NCBI RefSeq assembly: GCF_029227915.1
Contig: NC_079880.1
Coordinates: 21,328,501 to 21,392,500 of the forward strand
Length of the DNA stretch: 64,000 bases
Reading direction: 5' to 3'
Source of the DNA: Hydractinia symbiolongicarpus
Lineage: Eukaryota; Cnidaria; Hydrozoa; Anthoathecata; Hydractiniidae
The notes under the pieces: model-generated
What the model saw: the letters and a program-made list of their open reading frames with translations, nothing else
Database searches by the model: none
Told to the model about the DNA's origin: nothing
Shown here: positions 1-12,600 of the stretch, piece after piece
Numbering within the stretch: the first letter of the stretch is position 1
How the letters are laid out: every line of letters starts with the position of its first letter
Position numbers and translations under genes: made by a program

Positions 1-3000
1 CTTTTTTTTTGGTGTCCGAATTTTAATTTAGTTGTTAATAACACTGTAAACACTCGATTAAGTGCCTTAAACCCTTTTTGAAAATTTTGACTTGAGAGGG
101 GCGGTAAGTCTAGAGGAGTGCTTATAAAAACATCTTATTTTTGTGTTATGTAAAAGCTTTTTTTTTAAGTAAATATAATGTTGGTAAAATATAAAAACAG
201 AAGATATATATGTAATATATATATAAATAACATGTCTTTCAGCGTAATTGTTTGCATAAAGAAATTAAGAGGTATTCTTAATAGTCAATTGCCTAAAAAA
301 GACGAATATGAACATTTTGCTGTCGATGATTTTAAGAAGAATACTTTTTTTAGAGTAAAAAGTCGTATTTTCTAATTTCCAAAATATTTCAAGAAAAACT
401 CCATTGCCTGTAGTAATTTATCTAAGTAACGCCCCTGGGCCGTCTATCCGAGAGGGGCGTCTTTAAAAGAAATTACAAGAAAACAGGGGGGGGGGCTTTT
501 TGAGTATGGGCACTCAATCAAACAATTTTTGCGGTATTTTGACATGATCTGTCGTTTTAGGATCTTTTTAGGTTTTTTAGTCATGTAACAACAAACGTTA
601 AATTTTCTTTTTGATACAAAACAGTGTCTCATTTATTTATGTTTTTAGTATATTCTTACTTGATGAAAACATTTCCATTGGTGCCATTTTCGTGACCTAT
701 TTGGAGAATTGAAAACCAAATATTTTTAAGTATAGTTTAGTCGCCTGTAAAAAAATGTATAAATGTAAAAATATATGTACAAAAAACAAAATTTTCCAAC
801 CGCAAAATTGATAATAAGGAAATTTAGTGTTTAAAAATAAATAACGACAGTTGGACAAGATGTTCTAACGACACACATCGTCGCTTAAATCACAAACAAT
901 TCGGTCTTTCCAACAAGACATATCATTCCTAATCGTGTTTTAACATCCCAAACAAACAAAAGAGATTATTAAAAATTTATGTTCGCATCAGACATCATGA
1001 TCTTAGTAGCTGTCTCCTTTCTTTCCTTCGTCACATTTGCTTTGTTTATCTTTGATGGGCCATATAACTAGTAGTAATCTTTCAGACAAAGAAGGAAGCT
1101 AATGAGCGAAGGCTGTGGGTTGGAGACGGCAGCTAAGTTAGCTTTTTTAGTTAGTTAGCTTTTATTGAAAAATGACAACACTTGTGTTGTTAAAAAATTT
1201 TCTTTTCTGCTGAGCAGACAAAATTACTGGCATAAATTAATTTTCGACTAATCAGAATAGCGAAACGTAAGGGCTAAATTATTCACCTGCGTGTTCTGTT
1301 TGATAGAGATCTGGTTTCAAAGCGCCTTAGAAGTTGATGATTGCGATTTTTTGTTTGTTTGTTTGCTTGTGAGTTACCCGTTGCAAGTTGTCGATCACAT
1401 ATTTCTTTTTTTGAGCTTCCTTTGACCAGACTTCAAAATTTCTGCTGTAAAAGAAGGTATCAATACTTTTATCAATATTTCGAGAGAGTTGGAAGCGAGA
1501 TGTTTCATACCAATCTGGTAGAATTTATGCGTCTAGTAATCCAATTATGATGGAGTCTTATAAGATTATTTTCCTGAAAAGCTTCAGATCTAACGATAAA
1601 AAGGGGAACAAAAGATTATTAATATGATTCTTGTAAGGACCGTTATGTACAAACACAATTCAAATGGGCAAGTCACCATTTAGGCTACACAGTTACCATA
1701 AAGCTGAGTTCAGTTCTTCTTTGGTACGGACAATGTGTGCTTATATGAAACACCCAAATCGTTACTTTTGTCAATATTTTGATTTTTATATCGTTGAAAA
1801 GATTATAATTCATAGAATATTTATTTTTGAATCAAAAATATAATTTTTTAACAATTTTTTAAAAGATCAAAAGAGAGAAAATATAAAATAAAAAACATTT
1901 TTTTCTCAGTTGTTTTTACTAGAAATTAATTTCTTCACAACATTTAAATCTCTATATCTCAAAAACAATTTTTGCTTGATACACCCCTACGGTTTAGACT
2001 AAAAGGTACAAATATTTAGGAATATGGAGACAAAATATAATATTAAAGTTCTGGGCAGACTGAGTTTTAAATGGTGTTTTTTTTTTTCTTAAAAATAAAT
2101 GACTAAGATTATACAAGGTAGTGAGGTTACAAAAGCACAGCAGAGAAGCACGAAAAGCAAATTTTCGATATAAATTTGGAACGAGACTTTAGGCAAAACC
2201 GTGACAAAGTTTTAGTACTAAAGTGGCGTTGATTTAAAAAGTGTGTTTTTTACGCGAAAGCTTAAACACCTGTATCTTTTAGGCTTTAGAGTAGGCAATT
2301 CGAAAAAAGTGATTTTTTACGTATTCCCAGTTTAATATTTTATGGCAAAAATAACGCTACTCAATTGGAAATATATCTGCATTTCAGAAAACATGTACTT
2401 CCATATGCTTCTTGCAGTTTAGGAAATATAGGGTGTATATCCAGCATGGGCAATCAGTGTTTCATGTTACCTTTAAACTGGGTTTCTGTGTGTCCTCAAT
2501 AAATTATTCCCTATTTTAAACTTACTACTTGTTTACTGCAATATTTACTAGTTAGCATCTAAAACGTTTTTTCTGGTTTTAATAAGTAGAGCAGTTATCG
2601 AGACTTTTTAACTTTTCACAAATGTTTCAGCATTGATAGGTCTGTTTGGTCTGTCTAGGTTATATTTAATTAAAAATTGGGAACACTATACCATTTAACA
2701 ATTCTGCGATATTTAGCTAGCTAAGTTATGTTTCAAAATATCACCATAATTTTCAGACGATACATCTCACCTGAACGCCGGAACAACTGTAAGCCTTCCA
2801 TTTAGTACGTGACGCATTATTTACCTAAAAGCACATTGCTCGGTGTGCGACGCAGACCTCTAAGTGAAAACAATTGTACCTGGTCAGAGCTCAAAAACAA
2901 TTCGCCACAAATTTTTAAAAGCTATCTTTAAATAAACTATGATAACCTTCGGTTATGACAACTTATTGTCTCCAACTGACAAAGAAAGAAAAAAATGGAT

Positions 3001-6000
3001 CCCAATGCTTTGATGTTTATGATGATAAGTTTTCTTACGTAACATATTTTAAACTTGGTTAGTTCTATACTTTTCATTATTTTATTTAAATTCTTTTTAT
3101 TTCTAAATATTTTACCCTCCTGTTAAAATAAGGTTTCAAAAAAAAAATTATTTTGCGAAGAGTTACGAATTTGTTTTACGAAGATTAATTATTTTATACA
3201 TTTAAACTGTATGATAATACTTTGATTGCGAATTGTGATATTGAGGAATTACGTGATCCTGTGTTGACTACCTTTCTCTGTTACAGTATATAACCGATTT
3301 TGTGACTGCGATTTTATAATGGCCCAATAATTTTAGCTAGCTAGCTACATGTTTGGCTCAACTTCTTTTTTTACCTCTTGTTATGGTAAGTATTATTGCT
3401 TGTGGCAACTGCTAAAGTACCATAGCTGTAGGTGTGGCAAAGCTATTAACCAACATACAGTCGCTTTGACACTAACCTTGTGAGAGTGATATGTTGAAGA
3501 TGTGATAGTCGATAAGGGCAGTGTAAAAGTTTACCTGAGCTCAGTGACAGTCTAGTTTCGAAAGAACAACAGACAAACTTATAAGTTCTCAGCCAGAAAT
3601 TTGATCAAAAAGACACTTGATTTGACCTGAAAATAGGCTTTAATCATAATATGATGATATCAACAATGTACAATGTTGCATAGTGAATTCCGAAGTGGTT
3701 GTAACAGTAGAAACATTGAAATAATTTTTAGCAATAATATCAACTAGCTTTGTTACATGACATGTTTTGGTCTCATAAACCATCTTCAGAATGAATGCAA
3801 TGTTAAAAACTATATAATTATAGAAGACTTTTTTTACTGACTGTTCTACATACATATTTAAAAATCGATTTCTTTGTCTTTTTTATAATTTGTTTTTCCT
3901 GTGAAACTTTTAATAATAAAAGTATAAAGTCTGTGCAATAGTACGTCTTTCAATGTCGAAGAACAAGCCACAGAATTTCATGTTTTTGATCAAGATTTAA
4001 TTTAATAGAAGTTGGAGGATAGCTGTAAACAAAAAGGTTTAACAGCTAGTCTATAATACTATTTTAAGGCTTCCATGCTACGCACGAAGGGAGTTTCAAC
4101 AGTGTTTTTTTCATTCTTGTTTGTGACATATTCTTCATAGAATATGTTTATGACAGAACTTGCTATCAAAAAATCTCTCGGCAATTTATAACATTTACTT
4201 AAAGGTGAAAAAGTATTGAAAATATGTGATTCACATTTTACAATTTACTACCCATAAAAATAAAATGAAATGTGAAAGGTTTCTTCATATTAGCCGCAAC
4301 ATTTTTTTACGTTTGCAGATATTGTCATTTTAATTGTGAAGAAGAACGGGCAGTTGCAACAAGCAAAAGAACAGGATGAATATTGCAATTTTATTGGTTA
4401 ATGTGCCAATTTTACAGGTGCAATGTTTTTATCGCCCTTTAAGGAGGTTTCCTGTACTTTCTTTGCTTTTTATGCCAATAAATAATGCTTCCTTTAAAAA
4501 GAAGGCTGGGTGATCATGTGCTTTTTATATTGACGCTAACACGCTTTCCTAATTTCAACGTTAAAACTAGACTTTCTCTTAAATGGAAATTTTAAGTAAA
4601 TGATGAAAAACATTGAGAAACAAAACAACAACAACAAATGCAATAGAGAAAATAAGACATTGTGGATATATTTTGGGTGCACTTTTTGTATTTGTGCTTT
4701 TTTGCAAACATGGATACGCCAAAGCACTTTTGTTCCTATTTGGGCATTAAATTTTGCACCTACTTTTACATGCATGTCTTTTTAAATTTCTTAAACATCT
4801 CTATCTTTTTTTATTTTCTATTTTTGGCAATATTATTATTTCATTTTTATTAGAAATATTCAGGGTAATAGCTTTTCATTATTCGATCAATATTAAGTAT
4901 TAATGGAACAGCAGTATTGATTCATTTTGATTGTGATTTGCATAATTTATGTAAAAAAAATAATATAATTATTTATGACGTCAGTAGCTTATCTCATGAT
5001 TTATCTAATTAAAAACATCAAAAAGTTAGAAATAATTAATCGAAAAAGAGATATTTGTATTGGAAAATGTAAAGTGAAAAATGTATGTTTTATTAGCCAC
5101 CTTGGATTGGTCTCTATTTAAAAGTTCACTATCCAATAACTGTGAGGGATTTTGTTTTCTTATCATGGTTTTTGATGTTGTTTTAAAAAATAAAAATAAT
5201 CTAAAAAGTGTTTTTTTCAACTTCAAGCTCATAATTTTCATTTTCATTTTTTTATTTTCTTTATTTTACACTTTTTTGTCTAACTATTGTGAAGTACTTA
5301 TTCTGTTATATTAAAGCAATTTTTTTGTTGTTCCTTTTTAGCATGATTCGTAAAGGGGGTAAAACTTTTCTCACTTGTGTAGGCGTGACTCTCTTTTGAT
5401 GGAAAGTGTAAGGTTGGCCTCTATACAAGAGAATTAATATTGCACACCTGCGCATTCTCATCAGTTATATTGTGAAAAGTTTAAAAACTAGAAAAAAAGA
5501 ACAAATGAAAAGTTAACTACTGTTTCTTATCGCTAGCTTTTGCCTAACTTGACGATCTAAAATCACGGTTGACGACACGAAAAATGTCACAGTAAACATG
5601 CTGACACGCGACTCAAAAAGAACAGGTTAAAAATTTGTGAATTTAATTAAAAATGTTTAAAGAGTTTGAACGACTTTGTATCGACATATGTTTGTATAAT
5701 GAAAGAAATTTTGTATCTATTAATGCATTCTAAATACACGATTGAATTTTTATATGGGAAATATATATAAATGGATTTCAAAGACCTCAACATAAGACGT
5801 TTCATTTCCTTTTCTTTCATGAGCTTAAATATGAGTTGCAAAAAACTCGCCATCTGCTTAAATGGCGACGACATATCGGCTTTTGTGTTCTTTTTGTAAA
5901 TACAAGAAATAAAAATATTGAAGCGAAAGAAAAAATCATAAAAAGAACGGATAATTATTACGTATTTTGTTCATGTTTAAAAAAACAGAGTAAAAATAAT

Positions 6001-6062
6001 TGATAGAAAAATTCAGGCTAGCAAAAAGATGTGAAGGAAATTGTAACTGATAAAGATCCATG
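1..6062. other. Intergenic DNA, no recognised gene
   Basis: AT-rich DNA with only short open frames (none above 79 codons) and no recognisable domain, tRNA or rRNA. A foldback at 1003-1136 is listed separately. Short runs such as tagctagctag recur but carry no clear meaning. Regulatory DNA or exons of non-coding transcripts could be present and would not be visible by eye. Confidence 0.5.
1003..1136. repeat. Small foldback (inverted repeat), MITE-like
   Basis: The arm TTAGTAGCTGTCTCC (1003-1017) is the near reverse complement of GGAGACGGCAGCTAA (1122-1136), with a ~100-bp centre. This could be a tiny non-autonomous DNA transposon or a chance hairpin. No target-site duplication is evident. 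Confidence 0.4.
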
Positions 6063-6260
6063 CTTCTTCTTCTTCTTCTTCTTCTTCTTCTTCTTCTTCT
6101 TCTTCTTCTTCTTCTTCTTCTTCTTCTTCTTCTTCTTCTTCTTCTTCTTCTTCTTCTTCTTCTTCTTCTTCTTCTTCTTCTTCTTCTTCTTCTTCTTCTT
6201 CTTCTTCTTCTTCTTCTTCTTCTTCTTCTTCTTCTTCTTCTTCTTCTTCTTCTTCTTCTT

Positions 6261-6290
<30 letters not shown>
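6063..6290 (+). repeat. (CTT)n trinucleotide microsatellite, ~76 perfect units
   Basis: 228 bp of uninterrupted CTT (AAG on the other strand). It opens long artificial frames of Leu, Phe, Ser, Lys, Arg or Glu on both strands, none of which is a gene. The perfect polypurine/polypyrimidine tract could form triplex (H-DNA), and its length is likely polymorphic. It lies ~0.9 kb upstream of the K2P channel start. Confidence 0.97.
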
Positions 6291-6291
<1 letters not shown>

Positions 6292-7208
6292 AGCAGAGGG
6301 GTAGTACCATATGTTTCAACTAATTTTAACAAACACATTGCGATTATAAAAAAATTAAGAACAACTTAAAAATGTTTTTGATATGAATCCCTATTAACAC
6401 GGAAATGGTTTAGTTAGGAAATTTAACGATAATGTTTTAAGATGTAGCGAAATCTACTGAAAGAAGAACATATAGAGCCAGTAAATACGAGATTATTTTT
6501 TTAATTTTTTTAAAGACTTAATTTTGGGAGTGGAATAATTGTTACGTCGTTTAATTCTGTTTTTTCCTGTTTTTCTTTATTTTGTTTTTGATTTGCTTTT
6601 TGTTTATGCTTTTACGTTTATGTTGTTGTATTTTCCAATTTGTTTCAGTGTGTTTCTCTTACATCTAAAGTTTGATGGAACGGTGACTATATTTGATAAG
6701 TTTGGACCCGAATTACGTAACAAAAATTGCACATTTTGAAGTAAAAATGGCCGCCTAAAAGTCGGCTTGTGAGATAAAGAGCATATTTTTCAGACAGTAT
6801 CATAATAGGGTAGTTGGATTGTAATCATGAGAATCCAGGTTCAAAACCTTCCGGCGCACTTTAAATGTAATCTTGTCAGACCGGAGCCATCCGCCGAACG
6901 TAAACAGATAATCAAGTTAAAGCATTGCTATATATATCTTTATGGATAATGTAACATAGTTACAGTTGGAGAAAAGTCAGGGCCAGCCTTTAGGATGGTA
7001 TCCACCAAGGACGTTAAAAATTTATGTTACAAGCTTACTAATATTCTGATTTCTTTTTAGGAAATAATCAAAATGACAACATAAATAAAAGATACAGTTA
7101 TATATAATATTTATCACAAGCAGGAAACAAATTGTATTGGAAAAAAACCCTGAGTGTTCACGAAAAAACTGGGAGGAATTTAAGTTTAATTTTGTGCGTG
7201 TTTGAATC
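6291..7208. other. Upstream flank of the K2P channel gene
   Basis: No gene recognised. Around 6800-6890 a stretch with a B-box-like GGTTCAAAACC resembles a decayed tRNA-derived SINE head, but the A box is poor. The segment just before 7209 would hold the 5' UTR and promoter of the channel gene; no TATA box or initiator can be assigned with confidence. Confidence 0.4.
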
Positions 7209-8761
7209 ATGGGGAAGGTTTTGCAGCAACAGAACATCCGTACACTGCTACTGATCACTTCAACAGTTATATACATGCTGTTAGGAGCGGCTGTGTTTAG
7301 TGCTCTAGAGTTCGACGAACACGTGTCTCAAAAGAAAAAGTACCTCAATATATATAAACGTTTGATGGAGAGATATAACATGTCGTCGGAAGATGTGGAG
7401 GAATTGGCGCGTTATTTACATAAACGGAGACATGTGGAGTGGTCTTTGGAACCGTGGAGTTTTGCTGGATCCGTTTATTTTACATCTGTGACTATTACAA
7501 CAATAGGTAAAAAGTTTTATTTTTTAATTCACATTTATGGAAACATTAAATGTTATTCGGCAGATATAAGTAAATATAATTTAATAATTTTTCGGTGGAT
7601 CGTAGAAAAATCCACAGGTTCGCCCGCCCTTTTTATATCGAATTTCGTGTTTCCGTAACAGACAGACAAACAGACAATCGACGGCTATTATTAAGGAGAT
7701 AAATTTTTGAAGTAAACAATAATTGTAACGTTATCTTTTGACGCTTGAGCACGAATAGGAACACATTGGCTACAAAACATTCTCTGTATTAAAGAACTGT
7801 ATCCAATAAGGATGACACCTAGATTTAGAAAATGAATTACGCCTTCAAAGTTTGTTTATAAAAATAATGATTGCAAATTACTTTATCATGATTTAGTATG
7901 GAGATACTTGCCACTTTGCGTTTTTTTCCACGAGCGTTAATTAGCTAAATATCTCCACAGATTGATAATAAAAAAATATAGTTTTTTTTCTTCCAGTAGA
8001 TTAACAAATCGTAAATATTCTTGCAATTTCAACCTGATAACATTTATTTAAATTTTTTTCTAGGATATGGACATTCAGTTCCACAGACAATCAGCGGGCA
8101 AATCTTTTGCATGTTGTACGCTTGTATCGGTATACCATTAAATTTAACGATGTTCCAAGCTATTGGCGAGCGTATGGGCGTTTTAATGTCGTTCGTATTA
8201 CGCCGTATCAAGCGTTGTCTTGGTCTAAAAAGTCGCGATGTATCTTTAATTCATTTAGTTGCACTTGGACTGATTATTTGGTTCGCTTTCCTATGCGCTG
8301 GTGCCGCCATGTTTTCTCATTACGAAAGATGGGATTTTTACCGATCACTGTATTACTTTTTTGTTACCTTAACAACCATTGGTTTCGGGGACATGGTAGC
8401 TTTGCAAGAAGTTAACAGGAAACACCCTTCGAACGGAGCGTACAATTCTAAGACTTTATACATCGCTTCAACGTTAATAATGATATATGTTGGACTAGCT
8501 ATCGCATCTTCAGTGATAAATCTACTAGTGATGCGACTTATGGAATTACAACAACCGAAAAGAACCCGAAGAACCAATGTATCTTGGAGAAATAGCGGAC
8601 CTAGATGTAGCCACTGTAAGCACAAAGGACAAGTGAATTGCTCAGAAGATGCTTCAACGAACATTGTGGAGAATGAATCGATAATGATTTTACAAAACTT
8701 TGAGGAGGAACTAGCCTTTACGTCATATAAACAAATTCAAGAGAATAACTTACCATTTTAG
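7209..8761 (+). CDS. TASK-like two-pore-domain (K2P) potassium channel
   Basis: Plasma-membrane background K+ channel subunit that would work as a dimer. Exon 1 is 7209-7506 and exon 2 is 8064-8761, with a GT-AG intron, giving 331 residues. Order: M1 (~residues 10-32); extracellular cap helices with a glycosylation sequon at Asn57; pore 1 with TTIGYGH (~97-103); M2; M3; pore 2 with TTIGFGD (~203-209); M4 (~232-257); and a ~74-residue cytosolic tail. The intron splits the first Gly codon of pore-1 GYG, a position I recall as recurrent in K2P genes. His103 follows GYG as in TASK-1/TASK-3, where that histidine senses external protons. The sequence GAAAFSHYE-type before pore 2 (here GAAMFSHYERW) is also TASK-like. 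The start has a good context (aatcATGG), and the length is slightly shorter than vertebrate TASK-1. TASK subfamily is well supported; orthology to one paralogue is not. Confidence 0.93.
7590..7695 (-). repeat. Dispersed repeat copy inside the K2P intron
   Basis: Read on the minus strand this matches the repeat at 11604-11735 and 20905-21036: a gtctgtctgt run, then tataaaaaggrcgggcgaa, then a gtggatttttccac-type hairpin. It appears to be a short non-autonomous element. Its ends are uncertain. Confidence 0.55.
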
Positions 8762-9033
8762 CACGAAAGTTTTCTTTTGTTTTCTTGTGTATATATTTGT
8801 ACATATATACATACGATTAATTGCAGATATAATTAAATAATTTGTGTCATATATCTGTCTATATATATATATTATATATATTTGTTGTTATTTTGTTGAG
8901 TTTTTATTAATTGGTACTTTAATTTTGGAGTGTTTATATTGCCAAAAAATGATGAAAGATTGTATAAAGCATTTTTTGCAACAAAATTAGTAAATACTCA
9001 TGCTGACTTTTCACTGAAAAGCTAATAAAGAAA
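8762..9033 (+). other. 3' UTR of the K2P gene with poly(A) signal
   Basis: AT-rich sequence after the TAG stop. The first plausible AATAAA is at 9024-9029, immediately before the inverted-repeat element at 9034, so the transcript may end in or next to that element. Confidence 0.5.
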
Positions 9034-9537
9034 TACCGTAAATGATCGGATAAGCTCCCAGGGGCTTATTTGTCAAAATGAGTTTCAGGGGCTTATTCGG
9101 GGGCGGTTGGGGGATTGGGTAAACGGGAGGGGGGCTTGTTACATTATAAAAACAACGATTTTAATAAACACAACACATCTTTCTACAAGTAATAAAAACA
9201 AACACTAATCGATCTCAGTATCACTATCGCCTTTTTTGTCCTCGTCTACGATCGTCTCTAAGGAAGCTGCATCAATCATTACCTCGGCATCTGAATTTAA
9301 TAGATTGTCTTCCGTCTCGTTTACCAGTTGTATTTTAAAAAAACAAAAATACCCTTACTTTGAATTGGGTGTTTACCATTTAATCAATTCTTTACATTAC
9401 TATTTTCTCAGTACCTATCAACTTACTGTGAATTCAAATTGGGGACTTGTCAAAATTGGCTTTGGGGGAGGGGGCTTATTCGGTAGGGGCGGAGGTGGGG
9501 GCGGGGAGAAGTTATTTCTAATCGATCACTTACGGTA
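9034..9537. mobile_element. G-rich MITE with terminal inverted repeats
   Basis: The left end TACCGTAAATGATCG (9034-9048) and right end CGATCACTTACGGTA (9523-9537) are inverted copies with one mismatch. The outer bases are TA on both sides, as in elements that duplicate TA. There is no transposase. Two G-run clusters on the plus strand (about 9099-9137 and 9464-9507) fit the G3+N1-7 quadruplex pattern. The open frame crossing the right half is an artefact of the element. Confidence 0.8.
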
Positions 9538-10261
9538 TGGCATTTTACCTACATGGTGTTGTGTGGATAAAATGATATATAAGAATGCATACTAATACCC
9601 AATTCTAACCAGGCTAGTCATGGTTTACATTTCTAATGCTCTATGAAATAGACCTATTGTTTTTACAAGAAATCACAGACTAATATTCTTATGAAGTATC
9701 TTCTTTTGAAAGAAAAAGCGTGTGCTTTTTCGCCAGAAAATTTTATGGTTTTCGCCTTTTTCGAAAACGTTTCGAAGATTTTTTTTTAACAACAAACCAT
9801 AAAAATAAATTCCAAGAAATCCCAACAAAAATGAATTAATGATTTTTTTTTGATAACCTGTAAAATTAACTCTAAGACTTTCAGAGAGCAATGTTCCCAG
9901 TGTGACGTAATATTTTATTTTTGGGCCAAAAAGAATGCCACTCGGGTGCAATTCCACACGCAAAGGATCGACCAGCATGATCAAAGAATCGAATTTAATA
10001 ATACAGTGGCATCTGTATGAAGCGGATACCATCGACGCATGGAAACCTATTCGCTTTATATAAAGATTTCTGCTTTATAGAGAATGTTCTTAAAACTTAT
10101 TCACGCGATCAAAATACGCTGAAATTTGTACTTTCACCATCTCGTGGTATGTTCACTATTTTTTCTCAGGAAAGAACAGACATATGTTAAGTAAAGAAAC
10201 TTGTTACAAAAACTATGCTTTGACCAGAAAAGGTTTCTGATTGTTGTTTGCACCCTTTGCA

Positions 10262-10318
10262 CTCGTCCCCAGGATTTTTCTTTTTTGATATGAGAGAAGG
10301 CGCGAATGGGGACGAGGG
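10262..10318. mobile_element. Mini inverted-repeat element, CTCGTCCCCAGG family
   Basis: CTCGTCCCCAGG at 10262-10273 faces TGGGGACGAGG at 10308-10318 across a ~35-bp centre. It belongs to a dispersed family with ends CCTCGTTCCCAGGG / CCCTGGGAACGAGG seen at several other places in the window. Confidence 0.6.
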
Positions 10319-10804
10319 TGTGTTCTTTGCTTACGGTTTGGAATCTGTATGTCCTCAATCTTTTTTGTTATAGTCGAAAGGATGGCGTGACTGTCATTGT
10401 CAATGACAGCACATCTTTGTATCTTATCAAGCACTGCGATTAACTGGGAACACGTTATGTTTTCCTTCTCTTTGTATTCTTCACCAATGTATCCTTCAGA
10501 GCCTTCGTTCTCGTCGTTTCCATCAAATATTTCGATGCATGGATGTGTTGATTTCTGTGCTGAGAATTTATGTACTTTCTTGCCATAATCAGTTTCGCAG
10601 CATCAGCTTTCGTACCAATGCTACGAACTCTAGTTCATATTTATGTTCTACCAACATCAATTCCTTGTCACTTTTGACGATTTCAAATTTTTTGAAACAA
10701 TTTTAAAGGTTGCATTGGTGATATTGTACACATTGAATAGCTTGAAGAACCTGTTGAAGATTTCTGTAGCTATTAGTTTTGTGTTATTCCTGCATCTAAC
10801 GTGC

Positions 10805-10960
10805 TGTAGTGCGTGGCGCATGGCTTTGTGGTAATGGGGTCGCTTCGTAATCACTGGGTCCGTGGTTCGGTCCACAGCGCAAACATGTTTAGCAAGTGTC
10901 TTTACCATAGCTACGGGTCAACCCCTTCCATATGAGAAAAATTGGGTAAGTAATACCGAC
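10805..10960 (+). mobile_element. tRNA-derived SINE-like element
   Basis: A pol III-like head has an A-box-like TGGCGCATGGC and a B-box-like GGTTCGGTCC (10864-10873), followed by a body ending near ttgggtaagtaatacc. It does not fold as a true tRNA with matching acceptor strands. No poly(A) tail is clear, so the 3' end is approximate. Confidence 0.5.
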
Positions 10961-11165
10961 CTTAATGTATGCATTCAGAACATAGAAAAAGTGTTCTCAA
11001 CACTGAAGCGCCTATCCTTTATAAATATTGGGTTAATAATAATAACAGTTAAAACGTTGAGGCTCTATTTTTAAAAAATTATATTACATGATGTGTGCTT
11101 TACGCCGAGGTTTTCTTATGGGAGATCTTCATTTGGTGTAAGAAAAAATGTCTGCTATAGCGCTT

Positions 11166-11254
11166 CTGCTTTATGACCGGTCTGCTTTATGACCGGTCTG
11201 CTTTATGACGGGTATGCTTTATGACCGGTATGCTTTATGACCGGTCTGCTTTAC
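11166..11254 (+). repeat. 16-bp tandem repeat, ~5.5 copies
   Basis: The unit CTGCTTTATGACCGGT is repeated five times with single-base changes, then a partial copy. There is no coding potential. Confidence 0.9.
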
Positions 11255-11603
11255 AGAACTTGCTGTCTATTTTAATATCGTTCCGTCGTTCCGAACTAAG
11301 AAGGAAGTAAAGCACTGGGAATGAGGTTCGTTGGTTGTCACAAAAAATTCTGGCTGCTAAATTCTTACTCTCCAGTGCCAAATTAAGGAGGGGGGAGAGG
11401 GTCTTAATAGTTAGTGGGGTTGGAAAAATACCAAAATTTAAATAAGCGGGGGGTGTCTAAATTAAGGGGGGAGGGTGAAGGAGGGGAGGGGTGGATAAGT
11501 TAAAAAAAGTATTCGTTTCTTGTAAATTTAAAATCTCCACACTTACAGTTAAAATGAAAAAACAAAACCGAAAAACCATGTTTATTAAGTACCTTGTATA
11601 AAT

Positions 11604-11735
11604 TTATATTATAATGCCCGTATACGTCCGTCCGTCCGTCCGTCTGTCACGCAAAATGGTAGCTTAGCTGCGCAATAGCGAGAAGCACGCAATGCGGTAT
11701 AAAAAGGACGGGCGAACTAGTTTTCGCAAATTCAT
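11604..11735 (+). repeat. Dispersed repeat with (CGTC)n and GCGAGAAGCACG core
   Basis: Begins near ttataatgcccgtata, has a cgtc tetranucleotide run, then a core GCGAGAAGCACGCAATGCGG and tataaaaaggacgggcgaac. It is shared with 20905-21036 (same strand) and 7590-7695 (opposite strand). Three copies in one window suggest a high-copy non-autonomous element. Confidence 0.75.
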
Positions 11736-12514
11736 ATAACATTTTATGACTGATGGATTTATGTATAGAAATGAGTGCCAATGTTTATCAAAACTTAATA
11801 AGCATTGGGTGGAAAAAAGTTGGAATATTAACAAGCAGGGGGGGATGTTTATTTGGCACTCGAGAGTAAGCTTCTTAATGATATTTTTAACGCAATTTAT
11901 CAATACAAGACGGTGATGTGTTTCATTATTTAACCACCTCTCTCATTCACTGCATGGCTGGAAAATTAAGCTGATAGAAAGTATATAATGATAAAAATCA
12001 GTTAAACATAAAATTTAATTAAGTTATTTAAATGTTTAAACCCCCTCCTATAGTTACCGCAAAAACTTTTCTTAAAAATGACATGCTGCGATATATAAGA
12101 ACATGCGCAAAATGTCTCTTATACCAAGTATTTGCCCACAACATGGATGAAAGTAAGCCCACACAGAATAACATTGTATGTAAAATTTCAAACGCACTAG
12201 TGATCAATATAACATCACTTTCATTCTCTTTGAAAATTAATGTAAGCTTTTAAAGTATATAACCTGAGGTCGCCACCGCGCTCGCTATTTTCATGTCCAG
12301 TTACAGGAAAATTTTCCTGATTTTATACAATTCGGTATTTTTCTCTAATATATATGTATTTTTAAAAGTGGTGTTACATTGATGAGTTCGTGTAAAAGTA
12401 ACATTATGTGTCTATCTTTCATCCAGATGACTCTTACAGTCAATTTCCTTTCCGGTTGTGTAAAGTCATCAGGTTTCGGGGTTTGAGTTCGAAATCTTTC
12501 GCACATAAGTACAA

Positions 12515-12600
12515 TCTCGTTCCCAGGTCTTTTTTTACGCCTTATTTGGACGAACCCTTCAGAATATTATCAGCGTACAAGGACCGTGGGGAAGAGGTTG
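12515..12600. mobile_element. MITE copy, CTCGTTCCCAGG family
   Basis: The left end ATCTCGTTCCCAGG and right end CCGTGGGGAAGAGGTTG are imperfect inverted copies. This element accounts for part of the 94-codon open frame here, which is therefore rejected as a gene. Confidence 0.55.

Noticed and set aside
5936-6369. Long frames of poly-Arg, poly-Lys, poly-Phe and poly-Leu on both strands
   Set aside because: All are translations of the (CTT)76 microsatellite.
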